From Deinandra increscens subsp. villosa (Eukaryota > Streptophyta > Magnoliopsida > Asterales > Asteraceae): a DNA stretch of 64,000 bases. The notes under the pieces were generated by a model that searched no databases, was not told the origin of the DNA, and was given only the letters and a program-made list of their open reading frames with translations. This document shows positions 55,091-64,000 of this stretch, one piece after another; the first letter of the stretch is position 1, and each line of letters opens with the position of its first letter. Location of the stretch: NCBI GenBank assembly GCA_039602395.1, contig JBCNJP010000027.1:114988354-115052353 (forward strand), read 5' to 3'. The position numbers were made by a program, and so were the translations under genes.

Positions 55091-58000
55091 ATGACGAAGG
55101 TCGGTGTTAGAAAGACCACCGGAAGAAGGACACGTCAGAATACTGACGATCTTCAGAAAGAAGCTGATGAAGACAACCGCTCCCTACATGTTATAGATGG
55201 GAAGGATGAAAATCCTCTTACTTCAGAACAAAAGCGGGAAAAGGAGCAAGAAGAGCGATTCCAGAAATTGATCGCTGACGGGATTGCTGCTGCATTCCCG
55301 AATCTAGTTGCTCAAGAAAAGAGGATAGCAGTAGAGAAAGATGACAAAGAAAAGCAAAACCCCTTGTATGCTGAAAGGACCGAATCAAGTCACCATCGCA
55401 GGTCCAAGTCTGAAAGACACAAGGTTGTCAGAGTTAAGTCGTCTGCCAGTTCCCGAAGCGAGCCTAAGAGGCGTCGCCATCACAGTCCTGATTCCTACAG
55501 CTCGGAGGAGCATGAGCAAAAGAAAAGTAAGAAAGAGAAGAGAAGAGGTTGCAGTTATAAGACTTATATGGCTAGCAAGCCAGGCACTTTCCGAGGTGAT
55601 AAGAGCGCTACTGAAGCTCTTAACTGGTTAGATGAAGTGGAAGGGGCACTGGATATTAGTGAGTGTGCTGAGAAGGATAAAGTGAGGTTTGCTTCGCAAT
55701 CGTTCAAGGGTCCAGCATTGACATGGTGGAAGACGGAACTCCATAAGCGTGGAAGGACCAAGGCCTATGATATGGAGTGGGCCAAGTTTCGTAAGTTGGT
55801 TCAACAAAAGTTTCTCCCAGAGCACGAGTCTGAAAAGCTAGAAAATGAGTTTATTCATCTGGAGATGAAGGGTTCAGACTACATGACTTACATCAATCGG
55901 TTCAATGAGTTGCTAAATCTCGTTCCGCATATGGCGAAGAAAGAGTCGACCAAGATTCGACGGTTTGTGTATGGTTTGAGCCCCGTTATTAGGGCCGATG
56001 TTAGAGCTTCCCGACCCCATACTCTAAAATCGGCAATGAATTTGACTGGAACCTTATGTGAAGAATGGGATCGTCAGTCTGGAAAGAAAGGCGATTCCTC
56101 TGATCGAAAGAGGAAGTTTGGTGGTAAAGGTCATGATCGTGGTCGTGACCAAGGAGGAAAGAAAGGGCACCGAGATGAGAGAAGGGGCAGAAATGACAAA
56201 GGAAGAGATTGCAGGAAAGAGAAGCCCACTTGTTACAAATGCAACACCATCGGGCACTATGCTGATCAATGTGTGAAGCCCGCGGGGTGTTATAACTGTG
56301 GAGACAAGGGACACCGGATCGCCGACTGCCCGAAGCCAAGGGATGACACCAGATTCAGGAACAAGGGCAGAGATGGCGGAGGCCCAAAAGGTAAGCCTCG
56401 AATTTTCTTAATGACTACTGAGGAGGCCCGTAAAAACGACGATGTTGTATCCGGTACGTTTTCTGTGAATGGAAATTATGTTAGTGTGTTATTTGATTCT
56501 GGTGCAAATAGGAGTTTCGTTTCTACTACCTGTATTCCCAAATTGAAATGTGTATTGCATGCTTTAGATTGGCTTTATACTGTAGAAACTGCTAAGGGGC
56601 AAGAAGTTAGTATCCCTGAAATTGTTAAGAATTGTCAGCTAAGGTTAGACAATGCCCTATTTGATTTAGAACTACTTCCCATGACCTTGAGTGAATTCGA
56701 TATTGTAATCGGAATGGATTGGTTGACTCGGCATCGCGCTAAGATTCGTTGCGATGAGAAGATTGTTGAAGTTGAATCTGCGGACGGTAAAATTCACACG
56801 ATAGTGGGCGATCGTCAAGCACGACCGTTGAAGACAATTTCAATGCTCAAGGCGAACAAATGCATGAAGAAAGGATGCCATGCTTTCCTAGCTAACTTGG
56901 TAGAAGTCCCTCACGAGAAAAGGGTTGAAGATGTACCCGTTGTTTCGGAATTCGCCGATGTGTTTCCGGATGAGCTACCGGGATTGCCACCTGAGCGACA
57001 GGTGGAGTTCCAAATCGAACTGGCACCAGGAACGACCCCGATAGCTAAAGCGCCGTATAGACTTGCGCCATCTGAAATGCAGGAATTGAAGAGCCAACTA
57101 CAAGAACTTTTGGATAAGGGTTTCATTCGACCTAGCTCTTCACCTTGGGGAGCTCCCGTGTTATTTGTGAAAAAGAAGGATGGATCATTTCGCATGTGCA
57201 TTGACTACCATGATCTCAACAAAGTAACCATCAAGAATAAGTATCCACTTCCCCGAATAGACGATTTGTTTGATCAGCTCCAGGGAGCGAGTTATTTCTC
57301 CAAGATTGATTTGAGGTCTGGATATCACCAAGTAAGGGTTAGAGAAGAAGACGTGCCAAGAACTGCATTCAGAACAAGGTATGGGCACTATGAGTTCACA
57401 GTGATGCCATTTGGTTTAACGAACGCACCTGCAATCTTCATGGACCTGATGAATCGAGTATGAAAGCCATACCTAGACAAATTTGTGATTGTCTTTATTG
57501 ATGATATACTGATCTACTCGCGCACGAAAGAGGAACATGAAGAACATCTCAGAACGATGTTGGAACTTCTTAGGAAGGAGAAGCTTTATGCAAAGTTTTC
57601 CAAGTGTGAATTTTGGCTTCGTGAAGTTCAATTTTTGGGTCATATTGTGAGTGATGCTGGAATTCAGGTGGACCCAGCAAAGGTTGAGGCGGTAAGAAAT
57701 TGGGAACAACCTAAGTCTCCGACAGAGATTAGGCGATTTTTGGGTTTAGCAGGATATTATCGTCGCTTCATTCAAGATTTCTCCAAGATCGCTACACCTT
57801 TGACCGCGTTAACTCAGAAGAACGCAAAGTGGGATTGGAAGCAGAAACACACCGACGCTTTTGAACTTCTAAAGCAAAAATTGAGCACCGCTCCTATACT
57901 CTCCTTACCCGAAGGATCAGAGGATTTTGTCTTTTACTGTGATGCGTCAATCAATGGATTGGGATGTGTGTTGATGCAGCGAAACAAAGTGATCGCTTAT

Positions 58001-59355
58001 GCATCAAGGCAGCTTACGACACACGAGAAGAATTATACTACACATGATCTGGAACTCGGTGCGGTAGTGTTTGCCCTAAAGATTTGGAGGCACTATCTCT
58101 ATGGAACGAAGTTTGTGGTGTTCTCAGATCATAAGAGTTTGCAGCATTTGTTCAATCAGAAGGAACTAAACATGCGTCAAAGGCGTTGGATGGAGGTGTT
58201 AAGTGATTATGATTGTGAGATAAAGTACCATCCCGGAAAAGCCAACGTAGTGGCTGACACACTAAGTAGAAAGGAAAGAACCAAGCCTCTGAGGGTTCGT
58301 GCAATGAGAATAGATGTGCGTGCTGATCTGATCGATGAAATTTTGAAAGCCCAAAGCGAGCAAATAGCAGATCCAGAAGTGAATAGAAAAGAAGAAATGA
58401 TGACCATCGTGGGTCGCCTTACCAAGGGACCCGATGGTATCCTTAGATTTGGAAATAGAATTTGGGTGCCGAAGGGAGGTGGTCTCCGTGAAATGATCCT
58501 TCGTGAAGAACATGAGTCTAAGTATATGATGCACCCTGGTAATGATAAGATGTACCAAAATTTGAAATCCCACTATTGGTGGCCGGGGATGAAGAGAGCA
58601 ATTGCCGAGTATGTTGGGAAATGCCATACGTGTTTGCAGGTAAAAGCTGAGCATCAGAAGCCCGCCGGTTTACTTCAACCATTAGAAATACCCGAGTGGA
58701 AATGGGACATGGTGACTATGGATTTTGTAACTAAGCTTCCTAAAACTAGGAGTGGTAATGATGCTATTTGGGTAATCGTGGATCGATTGACAAAGTCAGC
58801 TCACTTTCTGCCGATTCAGGAAACTTACCCCACGGAACAATTGGCCAAGATTTATGTAAAGGAAATTATACCAAGGCATGGAGTTCCATTATCAATTGTG
58901 TCTGATAGAGATGGCCGATTTACTTCCCATTTCTGGCAAAGTCTTCAGGAAGCCTTGGGAACAAAGGTGAAGCTGAGCACGGCGTATCATCCACAGACGG
59001 ATGGGCAGAGTGAAAGAACCATCCAAACCTTAGAGGACATGCTAAGAGCATGTGTGATGGAATTCGGTGGCAGTTGGGACACCCACCTACCGTTGGTAGA
59101 ATTTTCATATAATAACAGTTATCACTCTAGTATAGAAATGGCGCCGTTTGAAGCTCTATATGGCAGGAAATGTAGAGTCCCGTTGTGTTGGTCTGAAGTT
59201 GGAGAAGGGCAACTTACAGGACCAGAGTTGGTTATGGCTACGAATGATAAGGTTCGAGAAATTAAAGAAAAGCTTAAAGCCGCACAGGATCGGCAGAAGT
59301 GTTATGCCGATCTTCGTCGTAGGCCATTGGAATTCAAGGAAGGAGATATGGTAAT
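55091..59355 (+). pseudogene. gag-pol: Gag-Pol of element C (Tekay-like), one stop, cut in integrase
   Basis: Starts MTKVGVRKTTGRRTRQNTDD. Basic Ser-rich region at residues 100-155. Gag core about 160-330. Zinc knuckles CYKCNTIGHYADQC (381-394) and CYNCGDKGHRIADC (400-413). Protease LFDSGANRSF (about 467). RT from about 655 with WGAPVLFVKKKDGS, MPFGLTNAP, then TGA at 57461-57463 where element B has Cys. FIDD is at 57494-57505. RNase H follows (FYCDASINGLGCVLMQ, HPGKANVVADTLSR). Integrase: HPGNDKMYQNLKSH and CHTCLQVK zinc site; MDFVTKLP, VSDRDGRF and SERTIQTLED give the D-D-E. The frame ends GDMVIV where J inserts, so the integrase C-terminus, any chromodomain and the 3' LTR are missing here. 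Confidence 0.95.
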
Positions 59356-61938
59356 TGTAACACATCGGTTAATCCATCTGTAATTACCCAACCCGTTTTC
59401 TATCTTGGTTGATAATCAATAAAGAATCATTTCACATTTTATATTGTTATTTCATGTATTTTGTGATTTAATCCTTCAATCACAATATTCGTGAAATTCG
59501 ATGTTTCAATTCATTGCAAATCAGATCCATAACTCAATTGTTTTTTTTTCTAATTGTGCAAAACCGGAAAACTTTAAGCATTCTAAACATATATAATACT
59601 TGTGGGTAATACTAGTCATACACACAAGTAAATGTATGTAAGGTTTCGTGAAAGTTCGAGGTTTAAAACAAAAGTAGCAAAAATACGAGTTTTCGTGCGA
59701 TTTCGGTATTAACCGGGAATTCGTACATTCCAAGAATTCTCATTCTATTATTCTATAACATTATATTTAATGAATTCTATATCACGAATCATTATGGTGA
59801 ATTATGATGAATTTTAATGAATTTTGATGATTTTTCACAATTTTTAACAAATAATATATAAATAAATATATATAAAATAAATATTTCATACATCGTTAAA
59901 CGTATCCCGAGCCTTATAAATCTTAATAAAGTATTCTAATATCATTTTGAACTTAAAACATTAGTTACATCGAAGGATACAAAGGTGGAACACATAAAAC
60001 AAAAGTTAAGGGACTAAAAGTGCAATTTATTGAAAGTTATAAAACGCACGTATCCGTATATCATCGAGCATGTCCCGAGCCTTAGAAACTTTTATAAACA
60101 TGTTTTATAATGATTTGGTGCATAAAATAACAGTTTCGGAGAAATATGGGGCTTAAAATGTAAATATAAACTTGAGGGACCAAAACTGCCAAAGCAGCAA
60201 AGTGCTTCGCGGGTCACCGAGGCCCAGCCCCCCCCCCCCCTGCGCGTACCGCCGCCCAATTCTGGTCGCTGAAAGCGACCAGCAGCTTAGTCACGACATT
60301 CCAGAACTTGTTTGGTCGAATTCGTGTCGTTTTTGCTCGATTAGTCACTAGGGTTACGTGGAGGAACACCCTGCGACCTCGACAAGCATAAATAGCAGCC
60401 CAATTCATCATTTTATTCTCACCAATTTCTTGAATCTTCATCATAAAAACCCTTAAAAACGTCCAAAACTTCCTCCATCAAATTCGAGCTGCTCGTTTGG
60501 AGTTTTGAGCTAAATTTCTGCAGTCAAGCATCATTAGGTATGATTAACAATAACCTATCTCAGTTTTTGAAAATTCATTTTCTAAGTATGTTTTCTAAAA
60601 ATACATAAAATCTAGGGTTCTTGAGCTTGTTTTGCCAAAATCGGGTGATCGGGTTGGAATTAGGGTCTGAATTTTTGTAGGTAATCTTAAAATAATGTAT
60701 ATTAAGAAAGCCCTAAGTTAATTTCAAGTTTTGAGAAGGTTTGGTATTTTATCCAAAAATATGCCAAAACTAGGGTTTTCATGTCGTTGTTCTGCCAAAA
60801 TTGGATTAACGGTATTGAATTAAGGCCCTATAAATTTTTGAATATCATAATATATTATTATGAATATAACCCTAAGTTTATTCCAAAATCTAGTAAGTTT
60901 TGGTAATTATTTAATTAATTTACCAAAATTTGGGTCTTAAATATGTTTATTTAATAATAAATAAACCAGAAAGTTTTAAGACTTGATTTTTAATCTTAGA
61001 ACATATTTATATATATTATAAGTATATATAAGTCTAAAAGTGTTAAATAAATGAAAATACTAAACAAATACTAAAACCCTAATTTACCTATAAAAAGGGT
61101 AAAATGGTAATTTTAATCTAATCAAACATAACACTTAGAACTTGGTTCATTTTGATTTCCTATATTCATATACCCTATTTGATTCATTAGGGTAATCTCC
61201 GAGTTAATTATCTTTCCCAATTCGGCGTATCTCTCAAATCCTATCTCCCAATCAAGTGAGTATTCATAGCCCCTTCTCTTTTAATACTTTGGGGTGTAAC
61301 ATGTATCTCTATCTCAAATTCCAAACTCTATATTTACTTCTCTAAAACAAAATGCGAATCCTATGCTTGTTATGTGTGTTTTTGATGTGTTAAACTAGTT
61401 GGAATCATTGTTGTTATATACTATTACACTAGCATGCGTACTCATTAACATATCGAGCCGGGGTAACAGTAATAGATCTATTGGTTTGACAACCCACTTG
61501 GCCTGCCTTGAGGTATCAAGTGATTGGAAGCCTAATTGTCAAGGGTTTGATACGCGGTTGTTTACACTATTACAATACTTGTTTATCATATTCTATGAAC
61601 ATTTACCTAACACATAGATCGCATGATTTATACTGATATTACGTATTAAACCTATGTTTACTCACCAACTACTTTTGTAGTTGACACTTTATCTTATACA
61701 TGTTGCAGGTAATCGTGTTTGAGCCAGTATATGATCACTATAGGACGCTGGACCTAGTTAAACGACGTTTAAATTACATTATCTATGTTGTAATGTTTTG
61801 TCTGTTTTCTGTTTGTAACATACTCCAATATATGAAATAAAAAGGCTTGTTAAATATATTTCAACTTTCATTAGTTGTCATGAGCATCTGGACAATCATC
61901 ATGCCCCGACATATTCCGCCGTCGGTTGGGGTGTGACA
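59356..61938 (+). repeat. 5' LTR of element J
   Basis: 2583 bases, TGTAACACATCGG to GGGGTGTGACA. TATA-like ATAAATA is at 60388-60394. About 110 bases upstream a perfect inverted repeat has arms CTGGTCGCT (60262-60270) and AGCGACCAG (60274-60282), next to a C-run at 60230-60240. Donor-like TTAG|GTATGA at 60537/60538 is 150 bases after the TATA. Rich in ACCCTAA/CTAGGGTT-like leader sequence. No genes inside. Confidence 0.88.
61666..61714 (+). promoter_or_regulatory. Hairpin plus CAG|GTAATC splice-like site, LTR J
   Basis: Arms CAACTAC (61666-61672) and GTAGTTG (61677-61683), loop TTTT: a compensatory A-T to T-A change relative to LTRs A and C. After 25 bases comes TTGCAG|GTAATC, junction 61708/61709. 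Confidence 0.78.
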
Positions 61939-61941
61939 GAT

Positions 61942-61954
61942 TGGTATCAGAGCC
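61942..61954 (+). promoter_or_regulatory. Primer-binding site of element J, tRNA-Met type
   Basis: TGGTATCAGAGCC three bases after the LTR end. The 650 bases from here to gag show no gene. An acceptor-like TTTTTCTCTTTAG|C lies directly before the gag ATG (AG at 62604-62605). Confidence 0.93.
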
Positions 61955-62606
61955 TTGGTTATAGGGATTTAGGTTATTAGAACTGGATAACCTAGACTAT
62001 GCCTTAGGTGTCCCACATGATTAACTCATGTTAGTATGCCTATTATATTATATGATGTCCTTATCTGCTATTTAACTATGCCTTTCTCAAAATCTCGTCT
62101 TACTATTAAAACACTTACACACACGGAATCTTTAGGCTTCCTAGCCTATTTCCTTAAGTAATGGTGCCTTACGTACCATTTTAGGAAATTGAATTCTGAT
62201 TTTAAATCCGTCGGGGTTAGGCTTTTGTCAGTAGACATGTAGTAACTGGAAGGGGGAAGATGCCGGTAGCTAGGGTCTATCCAAATAGACATTGCGTATA
62301 AGCCCGGATCAGCCGTATGGGCCTGGATGTCTATTTGGAAGTCCTTGGTGAGAGTGTCAGAACCTATTAGGCCAAAGCATGTCAGATACTGCCAAGAACC
62401 ATTGATAACTCTGATTAGTAACGGTTGTAATTTCCCAATCGGGAAACGAGAACCATTCCATTATCAAAGAACAACGTGATTCTATGTTTTACAAAGATCC
62501 TTGATATTCTATGATTCTCTAATGACACATGCAACAACCGCTCGTATTCCAAATTGATTATCAATCATGTCTTATCACTAGTCTCACGAACATTTTTCTC
62601 TTTAGC

Positions 62607-64000
62607 ATGTCGACTCGTTTCCGCGGTCAGCGCAAGGGCAATAAGGACCGCAAAATGGCCTCTTTAATCGCCACCCAGATGGCAACCGTCATTCCTAATA
62701 TGATGGTTCAACTTCAACAAGGTCTGGATACTAATCACAACAATCACGATGCTGCTACTAATTGCTCATTCAAGCATTTCAACTCATGTAACCCTCCCAA
62801 GTTTTCTGGATCTGAAGGCCCTACCGGTCTACTCCAATGGTTCGAAGGTATGGAGAATACCTTCACCAATAGCGAGTGCCCTGAAAACTTGAAAGTCTGT
62901 CGTGCTAGCAGTTCCTTGACCAAGAAAGCTCTTACTTGGTGGAATGGCGAAAAACGACTCTGTGGTTCTGATAACGCTCTGGCTTTACCTTGGAACCAAT
63001 TCAAGGATATCATCAAAGAAAAATTCTGCCCGCGTAGTGAAATGAAGATGCTCGAAGACGAATTTCATGACTTGGAACAAGATAGTGGAGAAAGTCAAGC
63101 TTATATGGATCGTTTCCAAGAACTAAAGCTTTTGTTACCTGATAAGGCCTCTCCTGACTACATATGCATTGAAAATTTCATTGGTGGTCTGCCCATGATC
63201 ATCCAGAATGCTCTCTGGGCAAGTAAACCCTCAACTCTCGATGAAGCCATGCGCCTTGCTGGAAGGTTGACTGATAATCATGTTAAAGCTGGGAACTTGA
63301 CTCGGAAAGGTTCTAAGAAGGAAACAAAAACCAAGAACAAGGGGAAGGAAAAGGAGGTGAGCTGAGTCCTCTTCTGGAAAATCAAATAAAAGAAAGAGGA
63401 ATGCTAAAAACTTCGCTGTAACCACCGCTCCTACCACAACTACTCCTTCTAAACCTGCTGCTCCTCCTGCCAAGAAACCTTATGTTGGACCTCACCCTGA
63501 GTGCAACATTTGTAAATATCATCATCCTACCACTACTCCTTGCTGAAAGTGTGACAATTGCGGACGTTTGGGTCATAAGATCAACGTTTGTCGTTTTCCG
63601 ATGCAAGCTCAACCTTTGAGGACTCAACCTATGACTCAACGTCTGGCTCAACCTATGAATGCTCAAGTTCCAAATATCCGAGCCTGCTACAACTGTGGAG
63701 ACCCTGGTCACTTCCGCAGTGCATGTCCCAGACTTGCAAACAACAATCCTCCGATCAACAATAATCGTGGAGCACCTGCTCGTGCTTTCAATCTCAATAC
63801 CAACCAAGCTCAGGTTAACCAGGAAGTCGTTAACGGTACGTTCTTAGTCAATAATCGTTACGCTTCTATTTTATTTGATTCGGGTGCCGATAAGAGTTTT
63901 GTTTCCTTGGAATTTGAACCCTTACTTGCTATGCCACGTACTACTCTTAATCCTTCCATTTCGGTCGAAATTGCGGATGGGAATCCAGTCACTCTCAATT
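62607..64000 (+). pseudogene. gag-pol: Gag and protease start of element J (runs off right edge)
   Basis: Start at ATG 62607 (MSTRFRGQRKGNKDRKMASL), chosen over the longer upstream frame because the latter is leader sequence. Gag core: PPKFSGSEGPTGLLQWFEGM, TKKALTWWNGEK, NQFKDIIKEKFCPRSEMKML, YMDRFQELKLL. A frameshift near 63358 moves into the frame starting AESSSGKSNKRKRNAK. A first Cys/His cluster CNICKYHHPTTTPC continues with CDNCGRLGHKINVC (a TGA at 63544-63546 replaces an expected Arg codon CGA). The knuckle CYNCGDPGHFRSAC follows, then protease ILFDSGADKSFVSLEFEPLL. It would form the particle and mature it. RT onward is outside the window. Confidence 0.9.

Larger units (their letters stand above)
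50714..59355 (+). mobile_element. Element C: second copy of the Tekay-like B family, 3'-truncated by J
   Basis: 5' LTR (50714-52831), Met primer site, repeated leader, ORF1 (53372-54445), spacer and gag-pol (55091-59355) are in the same order as in element B. It is cut inside integrase at 59356 by element J. Left target 5-mer: AAATC (50709-50713). It is the best-preserved coding copy in the window, with only one stop in 1420 codons of gag-pol. Confidence 0.93.
59356..64000 (+). mobile_element. Element J: Ty3-gypsy element, 5' part, inserted in element C
   Basis: 5' LTR (59356-61938), Met primer site and gag-protease run to the window edge. LTR ends (TGTAACAC, GGTGTGACA) and the hairpin/splice-like unit are shared with the B/C family, but the sequence in between and the Gag are different, and there is no ORF1. 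Left target 5-mer: GTAAT (59351-59355). It is the youngest insertion in the right-hand nest by position. Confidence 0.9.

Noticed and set aside
61399..61617. Possible small gene in LTR J
   Set aside because: Lies within LTR J, in the predicted leader intron, with no recognisable domain.

Overview
The window is a plant nuclear DNA block made almost entirely of nested LTR retrotransposons. No host gene, rRNA, tRNA or CRISPR array is supported. Methionine-tRNA and tRNA-Asp type primer sites, plant-type Tekay/Del, Tat/Athila and Sirevirus-like domains, and accessory proteins of a kind I associate with Asteraceae genomes suggest an angiosperm, probably a daisy-family species. The family guess rests on memory, not a search. 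Two 500-base N runs (10287-10786, 45350-45849) are assembly gaps.

Layout. 1-2285: Athila/Tat-like Gypsy element on the minus strand (gag, tRNA-Asp primer site, LTR). 2286-4397: 3' part of a minus-strand Copia element (F). 4398-16953: Tekay-like Gypsy element B (minus), 3'-truncated, carrying two later insertions: a same-family solo LTR A (4779-7299, perfect target duplication) and an LTR-like insert L (8368-10786). 16954-33104: Sirevirus-like Copia element E (minus), split by a same-family element D (19660-29766), which is itself hit by an (AT)n-flanked fold-back element. From 33105 rightward, each element is cut by the next: E by G (Tat-like, minus) at 33105, G by H (Tat-like, plus) at 39627, H by I (G family, minus) at 44180, I by K (gag-only Copia, minus) at 47082, K by C (B family, plus) at 50714, C by J (another Gypsy family, plus) at 59356. 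The missing halves should lie beyond the right edge in reverse order.

How the parts work together. Each autonomous element would supply Gag, protease, RT/RNase H and integrase, but every long frame carries stops or frameshifts, often CAG to TAG as expected from cytosine deamination at CHG sites. The most notable signal is in the B/C family and in J. The LTR leader has a 5' splice site about 150-158 bases after the TATA box. A short hairpin follows, then a pyrimidine-rich CAG|GTA site 23-25 bases after it. Further acceptor-like sites sit just before ORF1 and gag. This looks like a leader splicing system that would make messenger RNA lacking the primer-binding site. B and C also share an undescribed proline/tyrosine-rich ORF before gag and a repeated leader. 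Several unrelated LTRs here carry strong inverted repeats near their TATA boxes, and the G/I family carries an antisense gene with its own promoter and a clear intron.
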